Of a stretch of 64,000 bases of DNA, positions 1-10,253 are shown in pieces. Each line of letters begins with the position of its first letter. Position 1 is the stretch's first letter. The stretch covers positions 511,077 through 575,076 of the forward strand of contig NZ_JALHLS010000001.1 in the NCBI RefSeq assembly GCF_022844445.1. The letters run 5' to 3'. Source of the stretch: Hyphomonas sp. (GTDB lineage: Bacteria > Pseudomonadota > Alphaproteobacteria > Caulobacterales > Hyphomonadaceae). The notes under the pieces were generated by a model. The model ran no database searches. It worked only from the letters and a program-made list of their open reading frames with translations, and was not told where the DNA came from. A program made the position numbers and the translations under genes.

Positions 1-2877
1 GAAGCCCCGGCGGATGCCGGCGGCGACAATGTCTATGACCTCACGGTCACGGCTTCGGATGGCACTGCCCAGACGAGCCAGGCGGTCACGATCAGCGTCA
101 CCAACGTCAATGAAGGTCCCACTGGGATAACGCTCAGTGGTGGGTCGATTCAGGAAGACGTCGCAGGCGGCGGCTCGGTCGGCAGTTCATTCACCTCGGC
201 AGGACGCGTCGTTGGCACGCTGTCAGCCACGGACGTAGATGCGGGTGATACCCACACCTACTCCATCGTCGGCGGCGATTCAGATAGTTTCACGATCGTC
301 GGAAATCAGATCCTCGTTCGCGACGGTGTTACGCTCGATCACGAGACAACTCCGGAAGCGAAACTTGTTGTTCGCGTCACCGACGCGGGCGGCAATACAT
401 TTGATACGGGCGTACAGATCGACATCCTCGACTTTGAGGGCGCGGCGTCCGGAACGGTCGGAGCCGACACAATAACTGGCTCTACTGAAGAAGACTCGCT
501 CTTTGGCGGCGATGGCAATGACACCTTGCTGGCTTCTCCCGACGCGGTGTCCGGATACACCGACTTCCGACGGAGTGATCCGGCGCCAGCGTCGGCGTCT
601 GCATCCCTATCGGGCGCAACGATCGGCTTTTCGGCGCCCGTTGGCAGCGCGATAGTCACGTTCGGAGACAAGGCCGGCGGCACATTCCAGACGGTCCGCG
701 CAACTGCCTATCTGGACGGTGTCGCTGTCGCTTCGGTCATGGCCGACATTTCCGGCAACAATGCCACCCTGTCAATCGACACAAAAGACGGCGTCCTATT
801 CGATAAGCTCGTTCTCGAAACGGCGATACTCGATCCGAAGACGGGCCAGTATTCCTACACAACTTTTGAGAAATCCCCATTCACGATCGCCGCCGTGCGG
901 TATTCAGATGATACGTCGACTTCGGAACTGAACAAGCTCGACGGCGGCGCCGGCAATGACCGACTCTACGGGTCAGCTGGAACCGACACCCTGCTCGGCG
1001 GAATCGGCAATGACCGGCTTTATGGGTCTTCTGGCGCAGACGTTCTGGATGGCGGGTCAGGGATCGATATAGCTGACTACTCGTTGTCCACGGCACCGAT
1101 CACAGTCATTCTCTCGCAGCCCGACGCGGCAGGCACAAGCTGGGGGGGGAAAGCGCAGATCGGCGTGTCTGGTGGGTTTGCAACGGGCGACACGCTCATT
1201 TCGATTGAGCAGATCGTCGGCACAGACGGCGCCGATCGAATCTATGGTGCGGTGGGCGGCACGACCGCAACACTCGGGCTGGGTGACGACCATTTCGATA
1301 CCCAGGCCAGCAGCACTGGCGTGGACAACGTCAGTGGTGGCGGCGGCCATGACACGATCTCTGGCGGCGGCGGCAATGATATTCTGGCCGGCGATGACGG
1401 CAACGACCTGATTTATGGCGAAGATGGCAATGACCGGATTACCGGCGGCGCCGGAAACGATCGCCTGCATGGCGGCGCGGGCACCGACACTATCGAAGGC
1501 GGAGCAGGAACAGACCACATTACCGGCGGAGCGGGAAACGACATCCTGTACGCGAATGCGACGACGGCGGTGAGCCAGTTGCAGAATCTGGCGCAGGCCG
1601 GGACGGCCGCAACACTTGTCAACGGTGCGATCCGGTTCGGCGCATCTACGGGTTCGGCGATTGTAACGCTGGGTGATCCGGTGGGGCAGACTTACCTGAC
1701 AGTCCGCGCAACCGCTTTCCAGAATGGTGTCGCGGTTGGCTCGGTGAGCGTGGAAGTCTACGGTGACAAGGCGACCGTCGCGCTCGATTTCGGGGCAGGC
1801 GTGGTCTTCAACGAAATCCGGCTTGAAGCTGCGACCTTCGACTGGTCTTCAAATGCTTACATCTACGAGCCGATGTCGACGACACCGTTCTCGATCCAGA
1901 CGGTTCGGTTTGGCACCAACGTTTCGACCAGCGAGACGAATACGCTTGAAGGCGGTGACGGCAATGACAGACTCTACGGGTCTCAAGGCCTGGACAGATT
2001 GCTCGGCGGTGCTGGCAACGACATCCTCTACGGGTCTGCCGGAGCCGACCTGATCGATGGTGGGGCTGGTACCGACACCGTGGACTATTCTGCATCGACT
2101 GCGCCCGTGACGCTCGTGCTGTCGCAACCTGATTCTGTAGGCTTTGACTGGGATCCGAAGGCGCAGGTCGGTCTGACAGGCGGGCTTGCGGAAGGTGACA
2201 CGCTTGTCGGCATCGAGCGGATCATCGCGACCAGCGGCAACGACAGGATCTATTCTTCTACCGGCGGGATAACGGCCTTTCTTGGCGACGGCGACGACTA
2301 TTTCGACACGCGTCAGGATTCTGCCGGCGCCGATGTGGTTTACGGTGGCAACGGTGGGGACTTGATCTTCGGTGGGGGCGGCAATGACAGCCTCTTTGGC
2401 GAAGCTGGAAATGATGATCTCTTCGGCGAAGATGGCCGCGACACGATCGATGGCGGCGCCGGCAACGACATGCTTTTTGGCGGTACCGGTGACGATACAC
2501 TGATCGGCGGAACCGGCTCGGACGCTCTCTACGGCGGAGCTGGCAACGACAGGCTCACGGCGCGCAAAGGTGAAGGCGGAGCCTGGGAGTATGCATCCGG
2601 TGATGACGGCTCAGACCTGTTCCAATGGGATGTCGGAGCCGGCAATTGGTATATCAGTGGCGGCAAGGGTTCCTGGACGGACACGCTCGATCTGTCATCG
2701 GGCACGACGCGCCTCGCGTTCAAGTCGGACTGGACGGTGACCTTCACATCGGGTGGAATCGTCAGCTCGGACGATAGTCAAACGGTCCTTATGCAGGACA
2801 GTGCCGGGGTCATCACGATCGGGGCAACCGGGGAGCAGATCACCTTTGATTCCTTAGAAGTGATCCGATGGGGCTGA
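1..2877 (+). CDS. RTX/cadherin-like exoprotein, 5' end outside the window
   Basis: The reading frame is open from the first base, so this is the C-terminal 958 residues of a larger protein. Residues about 1-155 look like cadherin-type beta-sandwich repeats ([25 protein letters not shown]). From about residue 160 there are blocks of the glycine-rich calcium-binding nonapeptide GGxGxDxLx, separated by two related beta-rich domains containing GSAIVT and TVRATA. Proteins of this build are normally exported by type I secretion, read the signal at their C-terminus and fold on meeting calcium outside the cell. The last 90 residues after the final nonapeptides would hold that signal. No ABC exporter is in view. 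The gene converges on the Toprim gene and overlaps its 3' end by 38 bp. The substrate or adhesion target is unknown. Confidence 0.9.
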   Translation, partial: EAPADAGGDNVYDLTVTASDGTAQTSQAVTISVTNVNEGPTGITLSGGSIQEDVAGGGSVGSSFTSAGRVVGTLSATDVDAGDTHTYSIVGGDSDSFTIVGNQILVRDGVTLDHETTPEAKLVVRVTDAGGNTFDTGVQIDILDFEGAASGTVGADTITGSTEEDSLFGGDGNDTLLASPDAVSGYTDFRRSDPAPASASASLSGATIGFSAPVGSAIVTFGDKAGGTFQTVRATAYLDGVAVASVMADISGNNATLSIDTKDGVLFDKLVLETAILDPKTGQYSYTTFEKSPFTIAAVRYSDDTSTSELNKLDGGAGNDRLYGSAGTDTLLGGIGNDRLYGSSGADVLDGGSGIDIADYSLSTAPITVILSQPDAAGTSWGGKAQIGVSGGFATGDTLISIEQIVGTDGADRIYGAVGGTTATLGLGDDHFDTQASSTGVDNVSGGGGHDTISGGGGNDILAGDDGNDLIYGEDGNDRITGGAGNDRLHGGAGTDTIEGGAGTDHITGGAGNDILYANATTAVSQLQNLAQAGTAATLVNGAIRFGASTGSAIVTLGDPVGQTYLTVRATAFQNGVAVGSVSVEVYGDKATVALDFGAGVVFNEIRLEAATFDWSSNAYIYEPMSTTPFSIQTVRFGTNVSTSETNTLEGGDGNDRLYGSQGLDRLLGGAGNDILYGSAGADLIDGGAGTDTVDYSASTAPVTLVLSQPDSVGFDWDPKAQVGLTGGLAEGDTLVGIERIIATSGNDRIYSSTGGITAFLGDGDDYFDTRQDSAGADVVYGGNGGDLIFGGGGNDSLFGEAGNDDLFGEDGRDTIDGGAGNDMLFGGTGDDTLIGGTGSDALYGGAGNDRLTARKGEGGAWEYASGDDGSDLFQWDVGAGNWYISGGKGSWTDTLDLSSGTTRLAFKSDWTVTFTSGGIVSSDDSQTVLMQDSAGVITIGATGEQITFDSLEVIRWG
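505..2558 (+). repeat. 1008-nt tandem duplication inside the RTX gene
   Basis: The coding segment at 643-1550 is repeated at 1651-2558 with the same spacing at both ends: GSAIVT is encoded at 643 and 1651, and the late GGAGND block at 1525 and 2533. The period is exactly 1008 nt (336 codons). Each unit is a beta-rich domain of about 100 residues, a first nonapeptide block, a STAPxTxxLSQPD segment, and a second nonapeptide block. The protein copies are clearly homologous but diverged, so the duplication is not recent. The RTX block preceding copy one (from 505) aligns with that preceding copy two after a small indel. Confidence 0.9.
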
Positions 2878-3874
2878 TCTGCAGGCGCCGGCCTGCAGAC
2901 GCCTCTGCGATCCGGTCCGTTGCGGCGATGCGCAACTGCGCACCCGCGAACGCGTCTATCTTCGGCCAGAATTCTTGATTGAGCCGCGCTGCGGCTTCCG
3001 GTGACGGAGCCAGGATAGCAAATCGTGCCGCAAGGTCGGCAGCGCTGGCTTTAGGCTCTGGTGTCGTGGCCGCGGCAGAGATTACTGCGCCCGCATAGAC
3101 GCTGAGGCCGTCTTCGGCGTCAAGAAGAGAACGGCGGAAGGCCGAGAGACCGTTCCTCAAAACAAACTCGTCGACATCAACATCTGCTTTCCCGGCCCGG
3201 GCGATACGCACATCAAGGCCCGCCGCAAAGGCGCCTTCGGTCGCGGACAACATACCCCGCCAACCGGCAAAATCCGGATCGAAGCAGAGGATGAGCCGCC
3301 GGAACCCGATTGCTTTAAGCTTTAGGAGCTGCGGCGGACGGATGAAGCAGGTGTGCGGTGTCGCGACATCGTCGGCGCCTGCCAATTTGAGCGTCAGGAA
3401 GTCGGTCGATCCTTCGACGACAACGAGCGTCTCATAACCTGCAGCACGTGCTTCGTTCGACCCCTGCAAAGGCAACTGATCGCGGTCCCCCAGCAGGGCA
3501 TAGCGAATGTCAGAAGGACCATTGGGCGTTTGGGTGACGATTGGCTGGTTGCGCCGGTATACAAGACCGAGAACGCGCCCTGCGGCGTCCGTCCAGGGTA
3601 TAACCAGCGCATCTTCCACATCGCGGCGCAAAACGCCGCTCTTGCGGATGTCGAGTTCCTGATAACCCGCTTCGCGCAGCGACGCATGCAACCAGCTGGC
3701 ATTCTGAAAGTAGCCCAGCCTGAAGGGGGCAACGCTGGCTCGCAAGTGCTTGCGCGCAATGACGCCCGCACGCGTGGCTTTGCCCGCCTCGCTCGACAGG
3801 GCTCGCGCGCAGAGTTCGGCAACAGCGTCGAGGATAGGAGAGGCGGAAACTTGCATTCGCTCAGTTTGTGCCAC
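2840..3874 (-). CDS. Toprim-domain (DnaG-like) protein lacking a zinc finger
   Basis: A 344-residue protein resembling the middle of bacterial primase. Residues about 40-115 look like the primase N-terminal core ([24 protein letters not shown]). A Toprim fold follows, with the acidic motif [12 protein letters not shown] near residue 155 and the metal-binding motif CFDPDFAGW near residue 200. The CHC2 zinc finger and the helicase-binding domain of DnaG are both absent. Such stand-alone Toprim proteins occur in plasmid and phage replication modules and also as isolated chromosomal genes; no other replication gene is nearby. The longest frame starts with GTG at 3874, and an ATG at 3856 is equally possible because neither has a strong Shine-Dalgarno sequence. 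Whether it primes DNA synthesis is unknown. Confidence 0.7.
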   Translation of the reverse strand: MAQTERMQVSASPILDAVAELCARALSSEAGKATRAGVIARKHLRASVAPFRLGYFQNASWLHASLREAGYQELDIRKSGVLRRDVEDALVIPWTDAAGRVLGLVYRRNQPIVTQTPNGPSDIRYALLGDRDQLPLQGSNEARAAGYETLVVVEGSTDFLTLKLAGADDVATPHTCFIRPPQLLKLKAIGFRRLILCFDPDFAGWRGMLSATEGAFAAGLDVRIARAGKADVDVDEFVLRNGLSAFRRSLLDAEDGLSVYAGAVISAAATTPEPKASAADLAARFAILAPSPEAAARLNQEFWPKIDAFAGAQLRIAATDRIAEASAGRRLQISPIGSLLRNQR

Positions 3875-4090
3875 GCCTCTTAACTCAGAATGAAGCCATC
3901 AAAAGGCATCGCAGAAAGGGAGCTGCGCCGACATCCATTTGCCAAAAGTCAGATGCCCCTCGTAAGTCCGCAACTAACCGACCTGAGACATGGGAAACAG
4001 AAATCAACCGTCACATGCATGATTGAGGGGCGTTTGGCCTCGCCCAGTCTCTCCGCATTTTTCCCGCCAAGTGCTATGCGGCCGAACCCG

Positions 4091-5524
4091 TCAGACCGCG
4101 ACGGCCTCGACCGGCTTCGCGGTGGTGTCGCCGAAGGCATTGCGCAGGGCGCTGCCATCGGCAGGTTCGGTAGTCTGGACAAGGACGATGTGGCGGGTCA
4201 GGCCGTCCGGGCCGAGGATGGCGCGGCCGCGTTCCACGACCTGCACCCAGAGGCCTGAGGACATCCGGATGCGCATGCGGTGCACGAGTTCGGTTTCACG
4301 CCCTTCGAGCATCGCCTGATAGGTGTCGCGGGCGGCGAGGCGGTCGTCAGGGTGAATGCGGGCGATCCAGTCAAAGATCTCTTCTGAAGTCGGCTCGGCG
4401 CCCTGTGCGAACATGTCGGCCCAGCCTTCGGAATAGTCGACCCGGCCGTCGGCGACCGACCAGTCTATGACGCCGGCGGCGAGCAGGTCGCAGGTAACAT
4501 CGGCCCGGGCGGCGACAAGGTCGGCGTCGCGGACCTGCAGGTCGTGGCGTTGCCACTCGTTCTGGACAATCGAGATAGCGAGAATCATCGCGAGCAGGGC
4601 GGCGCCGAGCAGAGCGGCAAATTCATAGCGGCGTGCGGACAGAACCGAAAGAACGGAGCGCGGCGCCCCGATATAGGCGATCTGCAGCATGTCCCCGGAG
4701 ATGGCGCGGGTTTCGATGAAGGCGCCGGTGTGCTGACCTTCGACCCGGGAGGCGGCAGAGGATTCTTCTGCATGCAGAGGACGCCAGCCGAGGGCGGTGA
4801 CAGCGAGTTGCAGGTCGGCTTCGCTAAAGGGGGCTGTAGCGGTGGCTGCGGTGAGCACAGCCTGGCCGTCGCGGTTGAGTAGGGCGGCGCGCCATCCGGG
4901 GCCGGCGGCGGCGCCGATATTCAGCGCCGACTGGAAGGCGCCGGTGCGCAAGACCATGGCGGCGGGCAGGGCGCTGCCATCGGGCATCGGCAGCTGGAGG
5001 TAATACGCCGCCCGCTGGTTTGAAACGGGGGTGAGTTCGAGTGCGAGCAGTTCGCGGCCCGCGCGGCGGCTGGTGGAAGGCGGCGCGATGAGGCCGGCGG
5101 CGTCGGATGGCATTTCGCCATGCACACCGGCAGGTTTGTCCTCCGGCGAAAAGACAACGATAGCGGTGACTGGCGAATGCGCGAGGAGGCGCCTGAGCGC
5201 GGCATTGAGGGCGACCCGCTCGGCGACGGTGATGTCCGGCGCATTGGCCGCGGCGACCAGCGGGGCAGCGGAGAGGGCGGCGGACTGAATGCGGGCGACC
5301 TCGGCTTCGGCAGCAACCTGGCCTGCCGCGGCGGCTTCGGTGAGTGCGCGGCGGCTGGCTGCCGTTTCTCCGTACACGGCCTGCCATGCATAGATCAGCA
5401 TACCGAGGATACAGCCGATCAGCGCGGCGGCCTGCACCGCGCGCTTCAGGAAAGGATCGCTGCGCTCAAGGCGGCGGACAAGGCGGACGCCGGTGCGGTC
5501 CGAGGAGGAGTTGGCTCGCGTCAT
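4091..5524 (-). CDS. Membrane-bound PAS sensor protein, last gene of the bcs operon
   Basis: A 477-residue protein from the ATG at 5524, which overlaps the bcsC stop as ATGA; a longer frame to 5605 exists but would run into bcsC. There is one membrane segment near residue 35 and another near residue 315 (FAALLGAALLAMILAISIV), enclosing about 260 probably periplasmic residues. A cytoplasmic PAS-like domain follows (DYSEGWADMF, WIARIHPDDRLAARD, then a PAC-like strand ending HIVLVQTTEP). No GGDEF, EAL, kinase or methyl-acceptor domain follows the PAS fold. It probably senses an envelope or cytoplasmic signal for the cellulose machinery, but how it passes the signal on is not apparent. Confidence 0.75.
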   Translation of the reverse strand: MTRANSSSDRTGVRLVRRLERSDPFLKRAVQAAALIGCILGMLIYAWQAVYGETAASRRALTEAAAAGQVAAEAEVARIQSAALSAAPLVAAANAPDITVAERVALNAALRRLLAHSPVTAIVVFSPEDKPAGVHGEMPSDAAGLIAPPSTSRRAGRELLALELTPVSNQRAAYYLQLPMPDGSALPAAMVLRTGAFQSALNIGAAAGPGWRAALLNRDGQAVLTAATATAPFSEADLQLAVTALGWRPLHAEESSAASRVEGQHTGAFIETRAISGDMLQIAYIGAPRSVLSVLSARRYEFAALLGAALLAMILAISIVQNEWQRHDLQVRDADLVAARADVTCDLLAAGVIDWSVADGRVDYSEGWADMFAQGAEPTSEEIFDWIARIHPDDRLAARDTYQAMLEGRETELVHRMRIRMSSGLWVQVVERGRAILGPDGLTRHIVLVQTTEPADGSALRNAFGDTTAKPVEAVAV

Positions 5525-8046
5525 GGCTGGATCCAGGCGCCGGGATTGAAAGGGTCGGTGGGAAGGTCGCCGCGCACGAGGCCAGTGCGGCCGCCGGGCG
5601 CCCATGTGAGAGCGAAGCCGATGCGCACATCCTCATAGGCCTGTGAGACGATGGCGGCGGCGTTGGCAGAGATGATCGCGTTGCGGCTTACACGCAGGGC
5701 TACGGAGATATCCAGCGCGCCGGCGAGGCCGGAGCTGTCGCCGCCGCCGATCAGGGGCTGCGGCGCGGCGAGCAACGGATTGGCAGGTGCGGCATCTTCT
5801 TCCACCGACTCGTGAGCGACGGCGAGGTTCGCTCGGGCGATCCAGTCTTTCAGCGGATCTGTCTGGGCGTTGAGCGACCAGCCGGCGCGGTGGAAGGCCT
5901 GCGGGCTGAAATAGCCGCCCTGGGCGGGCGTGAAGAAGTTCGTGTTCCGGTCATACGACTGATACTGGTAGAACGGGCCGGTGACGAGATAGGCGAAGCC
6001 ATCCTTGTCGAAGGTGCGTGAGGCAGAGAGCCCGGCGCCGAACATCGAATTGCCGGCCGTGTTCACGCCGTCAAGCGAGGCGGCGGAGAGATCGGCCTGC
6101 ACGGTGTGGGCCTTGCCGGCGGGCAGGCGTGCAGAGAGGCGGGCACCGGTTTCGGTAACGCGGCCGTAGTCATTCCCGGCACCATCCTTTCGCCCTGCCA
6201 TTGCAAGAACGCTTTCCGTCTTGGGACGGACGAAGGCTCGGGCTTCGACCACGCCGCCGCGGACATCCCTGGCGACGGAGAGCTCCGCGTTGATTGCCGC
6301 ATCGGCATCGGCGCCAACGGGCAGGAGGCCGAGGCGGGCGGCGAGGCTCGTGGTGCCCTCGCGGCTCCAGGCGGCATAAGGCGCGGCGAATGTTTCGCGC
6401 CTGGCGCCGGCACCGGCGTCCAGCCTGTAGACGGACAGGCCGGCTTCGAAACGGTCAGCGCCGCGCGTGGTGCCGGCGGAAGTGGTGGACACGAAACCTG
6501 TCAGGCGGTTTTCGCCGGCTGTGCCGCCCTGGCGGCGGGCGGAGACGGCTTGGCGGTACCAGTTGCCGTCGAGGCCGCCGAGAGCCTCATAGGTCTCCGG
6601 CGCATGGGCGCGGGCGATAAGGTAGTCGCCCTGGTCGAACGCGGCGGCGGCATACTGCGCCTCGACCTTGGCGGCGAGTGGGCCGCCGAGTGTGCGGGCG
6701 AGGGCGGCGGCCGTATCAAGATCGCCGGTGCGCCGGGCGGCAAGGGCGTAGCCTTCGGCGGACTCGGCGTCGGGCAGTTCCAGATAGAGGCGGCTGAAGG
6801 CGCTGGCGGCGTCGCGGCTGTGGCTGAGCTGCAGGTCCGACCAGGCCGCGCGCATCAGTGCGGCGCGGCGCGAAGGTGGATGTTCTGCAGCTTCGAGGGC
6901 GAAGCGGCGGGATTCGGCAAAGGCGCCCTGTTCATAAGCGTCGGCGGCCGCTTCGAGCCGGGCGCCGGCGATGATGGCCTCCGCGGGTTCGGCAAGATCG
7001 GGGTTGGCGCGCGCGGCGTTCGCGGCAAGCGTGACCGCGCCGGCCCAGTCGTTGGCCTGGCGGCGAAGGTCGGCCTCGCCGAGATCAACGCGGGCTTCGA
7101 GGTCGGCAGCGAGGACGGCGTCTGTCGCCTGCGCGGCGGCGGCGCGGGCCGATGCGACCTTGCCGGTGGCGAGCGTCGCCATGACGAGGCCGCGCAATGC
7201 GTCGCCGTCGCCGCCGAGGCCATGGGCGCGCTCGAAATAGGTGGTAGCGCGAAGGGCGTCGGCTTCGAGGAAGGTCCAGCCGGCTTGGGTCAGCAGGCGC
7301 GGATCGTCGGATCTGGCCGCGAGAGCCTGCGCGGCGGAGAGGTTGCCGGTGGCAACGGCGGCTTCGAAACGCTGCCAGCGTTCGGCGCGCACGAGGCGCG
7401 TATGGGCGAGACGGACGCGGGTATCGTTGCTCTGGGACAGCGAGGGCAGGGCGGCTGCAGCGGCGAGGCCGTCCGTATCGAGAACGCTGAGGGCGCGGCC
7501 GGCAAGGGCGGCGGTCAGATCCGGCGCCGTGCAGTATGTCAGTGCGCGGACATAGAAGGCGTTGATGTCTGCCTGTCCGCCAAGGCCTTCCAGCGCGTCG
7601 GCGCGGGCCCAGAGGTGGAAGGGCGCGCCACAGGCAGACGGGGTCGGCGCGGGCAGCAGAGCGAGTGTTGTGGACCAGTCGCGGACCGCGAGGGCCTCAC
7701 GGATTTGCTGGTCGCGCTGACCGGCGGCCAGGTAGGATTTAAGGTTTGCGGGCGCTTTCCAGGAAGGGTTGGCAGATTGTAGAGCGCGCAGGACTTTCTG
7801 CGCGGCGTCCCAGTCGCCTGCGGCGCCGAGATTCCAGACCGCCTGGACAAGAGCGGGCGCGGGTTCGAGGATTGTATCTGCGGCGGCGATTTCTCCCGGG
7901 GTTGCGGCCTGCGGGATGCCGATGGCGAAGACGCCTTCAGCCTGCCCGGCTCTTGCGGCTTGGGCAGCCGCCGTTGGCCACGCAGCAGCGAGCGCGACAC
8001 AGGCACTGACCAAGGCCGTGCGCAGGAGGCGCGCTGCCAGCCTCAT
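5521..8046 (-). CDS. bcsC: BcsC-like cellulose export protein (TPR repeats and outer-membrane barrel)
   Basis: An 841-residue exported protein with a Sec signal peptide (residues 1-28, ending AAAQA). Residues about 60-480 are alpha-helical, TPR-like and alanine-rich. The C-terminal third is a beta-barrel matching the BcsC C-terminal domain: TESVLAMAGRKDGAGNDYG and NFFTPAQGGYFSPQ correspond to conserved BcsC stretches. BcsC carries the glucan through periplasm and outer membrane. At 841 residues it is shorter than the roughly 1150 of the E. coli protein, implying fewer TPRs. ATGA overlaps with bcsB upstream and with the PAS sensor downstream indicate translational coupling. Confidence 0.85.
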   Translation of the reverse strand: MRLAARLLRTALVSACVALAAAWPTAAAQAARAGQAEGVFAIGIPQAATPGEIAAADTILEPAPALVQAVWNLGAAGDWDAAQKVLRALQSANPSWKAPANLKSYLAAGQRDQQIREALAVRDWSTTLALLPAPTPSACGAPFHLWARADALEGLGGQADINAFYVRALTYCTAPDLTAALAGRALSVLDTDGLAAAAALPSLSQSNDTRVRLAHTRLVRAERWQRFEAAVATGNLSAAQALAARSDDPRLLTQAGWTFLEADALRATTYFERAHGLGGDGDALRGLVMATLATGKVASARAAAAQATDAVLAADLEARVDLGEADLRRQANDWAGAVTLAANAARANPDLAEPAEAIIAGARLEAAADAYEQGAFAESRRFALEAAEHPPSRRAALMRAAWSDLQLSHSRDAASAFSRLYLELPDAESAEGYALAARRTGDLDTAAALARTLGGPLAAKVEAQYAAAAFDQGDYLIARAHAPETYEALGGLDGNWYRQAVSARRQGGTAGENRLTGFVSTTSAGTTRGADRFEAGLSVYRLDAGAGARRETFAAPYAAWSREGTTSLAARLGLLPVGADADAAINAELSVARDVRGGVVEARAFVRPKTESVLAMAGRKDGAGNDYGRVTETGARLSARLPAGKAHTVQADLSAASLDGVNTAGNSMFGAGLSASRTFDKDGFAYLVTGPFYQYQSYDRNTNFFTPAQGGYFSPQAFHRAGWSLNAQTDPLKDWIARANLAVAHESVEEDAAPANPLLAAPQPLIGGGDSSGLAGALDISVALRVSRNAIISANAAAIVSQAYEDVRIGFALTWAPGGRTGLVRGDLPTDPFNPGAWIQP

Positions 8047-10253
8047 TTCTCGTTCATGCGCTTGCGCATGTAGCGGGCGATGAAGGCGAGGGCCGCGGCG
8101 AGGGCAAAGAGCACGGCGGCGATCGAGAGGATCCAGCCCCAGGGCGTGCGCCCGGCGGCCATGCGAGCCTTTTCGCCAGCGGGCAGGGTGCCGATCGCGA
8201 AGCCGTCGCGGACGGCTTGCGTAACCATCGTGGCGGCGTGTTCGCGCCAGACGGCGGTGCCGCCCTGTAGCTGGCTCCAGTGGCTCGGCTGGACGAGGGC
8301 GCGCGTTGAGGCGAGGAGCTGTGCGCCGGTCTCCGCGGTCAGCACGGTGACGAGGAGGCCGGGGTGCCTGGGTGACTCGCCTTCGATCAGCAGGCCGTTA
8401 TCGCCGAGGTCAACCGTGGCGACATTGCGGGTAAAGCCGTCCGGGGCGGCGCCGGAGAGGAGATCCGACATGCTCAGTTCGGCGGGCAGGAAGCCTTTCA
8501 GGTCCGGCCGTGTTCCGACGATCAGGGTGTGAGCTTCAGGAAGCTCGAGGCCAAAGCCGAAGGTCGCGTCGGTAAACACCGTGCCATAGATCTGGCCGAG
8601 GCGGGCGGCGAGAGTCCAGACGGCGGCGGCGGTATCGCTGCCGGTATCGGTGGCCAGGATCGCGACAGGCTGGGTGCCAGCGCCAGTATAGGGGAAGCCG
8701 GCTTCCGAAAGCAGGGCGAGGTTCGGCAGTTCCACATATTGATCCGTAGACGGCAGAGTAAGCGTCGAGGTGTCCTTCAGGATGAACGCTAGGTGGCGCG
8801 TGCTGCGGGCGGCGCATTCGCCGACGGCGCCGGTGGACAGCTCGACATCGAAGCGGACGCTGTTGTGGCCCGGACGGAAGGCGGCGGCCGGGAGGGCGAT
8901 CTCGTAGCCGGGCGTGACTTCGCCGTCAGGGTTGGTCAGGCGGATGGCGCGCTGGAACTGATCGTTGACGAGGATATTGACGACCGACTTGTCGTCGAGC
9001 CCGGCGCCATAGGCGAAGTCGAGCGACAGGAGTATCTCGCTGCCCGCGCGGAAGCGGACATCGGCTGGCAGATCGAGCGTCAGGCTGGCTGTGCCATGTT
9101 CCTTGCCGAGCACGGAGGCGTTGGCGAGGCCGAGATCCTTCAGCGTGTATTTCGCTTCGGAGCGCAGCGTCTGCTTGCGAGCCATGAGATTGCCGGTGGG
9201 CACTTCGTCCGGCGAGAGCACGAGCGATGTCGTATCAGAGAGCGGGAAGTTGCCGGCCGCGAGCGCGCGCACGGCGCCTTCGATGGCGGCGGGCGTGCGG
9301 CCGGACGCGACGATCAGGAAGCGCGACGGGTCAGCCGGGGAGGGCGTGATCGACAGCCAGGAGCTGTCACCCTTCAGGTTCGCGAGCGCGGCAGGCGCGA
9401 GGCCCGCGAGCTCTTCCGGCGTGCCTATAGCGATCAGGTCGGATTTACCGGCGGTAGCGGCGAGCGTTACAGCATCAGCGCGCGTGATGCGCGGCACGGT
9501 GTAACCGAGGCGGTTGGCGACGGCCTGCGAGGCGAGCGTGCCCCAGCGCAGGGTGTCGGCAGTCATCTCGCCGCGGCCGGTGACGAGGGCGAGGTCGTCC
9601 ACGCCGCCGACGCCAGCGGTGATGACAGCGGAGAGGTCTGCCAGCGACGCGTTGAAGGGCTGGCGCGCATAAATGACTTCAACAAAGGAACGTGATGTGT
9701 CGATGTCGGTCCAGAGTTCAGCGGCGTCGGGGTCCTGGCAGCCATAGGTATAACGCTGCACGGCATCGATCTGCAGCGTGTTGAAGCCCGACACGAGGAT
9801 TGAAGGATCGAGGACGATCTCGTTGACGGCGGCGGCATGCTCCGTGACGCCGTCGACCTGCGCGATGAAGCGGCCGTTCAGTCCGAGGCGAAGCTGCGGT
9901 TTCGAGCCTTCCTGGGCGCGGCCGCTGACATGGCGGAAAATCAGGCGCGCGGACTGGATGTTCGCCTGCGGCGCAATCGCAAAGGAGACCTGTTCGCTCG
10001 CCTTTGCACCATCAAGACGGATGGCTCCGGGCTCGGCGCGCAGCGCGGCGAGTGGCAGGCGCGCGCGCCAGAGGCCGCTCTCCAGCGCTTCGGTCACCAT
10101 TTTCGGATCGTCGCGGAAGCGGGCATAGATATCGTAGACGGCATCCTCGCTCGGTGCCTGCTGGGCAGCGGCGACCGGCGGGGCAAGCGGCGCGGCGGCC
10201 AGGACGGCGGCCAGCGCAGCGGCCAGTGCAGGGGAACGGAGGGCGGAGATCAT
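8043..10253 (-). CDS. bcsB: BcsB, periplasmic cellulose synthase subunit
   Basis: A 736-residue protein starting at the ATG at 10253, which overlaps the bcsA stop (ATGA); the longer open frame would lie inside bcsA. It has a Sec signal peptide (ALAAVLAAAPLAPPVAAAQQ), then the alternating carbohydrate-binding and flavodoxin-like domains of BcsB (SARLIFRHVSGRAQEGSKPQLRL is typical of the family). One membrane helix lies close to the C-terminus (WILSIAAVLFALAAALAFIARYM) and ends in a basic tail. BcsB guides the nascent glucan from BcsA into the periplasm and is essential for BcsA activity in characterised systems. Confidence 0.93.
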   Translation of the reverse strand: MISALRSPALAAALAAVLAAAPLAPPVAAAQQAPSEDAVYDIYARFRDDPKMVTEALESGLWRARLPLAALRAEPGAIRLDGAKASEQVSFAIAPQANIQSARLIFRHVSGRAQEGSKPQLRLGLNGRFIAQVDGVTEHAAAVNEIVLDPSILVSGFNTLQIDAVQRYTYGCQDPDAAELWTDIDTSRSFVEVIYARQPFNASLADLSAVITAGVGGVDDLALVTGRGEMTADTLRWGTLASQAVANRLGYTVPRITRADAVTLAATAGKSDLIAIGTPEELAGLAPAALANLKGDSSWLSITPSPADPSRFLIVASGRTPAAIEGAVRALAAGNFPLSDTTSLVLSPDEVPTGNLMARKQTLRSEAKYTLKDLGLANASVLGKEHGTASLTLDLPADVRFRAGSEILLSLDFAYGAGLDDKSVVNILVNDQFQRAIRLTNPDGEVTPGYEIALPAAAFRPGHNSVRFDVELSTGAVGECAARSTRHLAFILKDTSTLTLPSTDQYVELPNLALLSEAGFPYTGAGTQPVAILATDTGSDTAAAVWTLAARLGQIYGTVFTDATFGFGLELPEAHTLIVGTRPDLKGFLPAELSMSDLLSGAAPDGFTRNVATVDLGDNGLLIEGESPRHPGLLVTVLTAETGAQLLASTRALVQPSHWSQLQGGTAVWREHAATMVTQAVRDGFAIGTLPAGEKARMAAGRTPWGWILSIAAVLFALAAALAFIARYMRKRMNEK

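Noticed and set aside
6106-7782. Long plus-strand open frame of 558 codons
   Set aside because: It is antisense to bcsC, glycine/arginine-rich in the way GC-rich shadow frames are, and has no recognisable domain.
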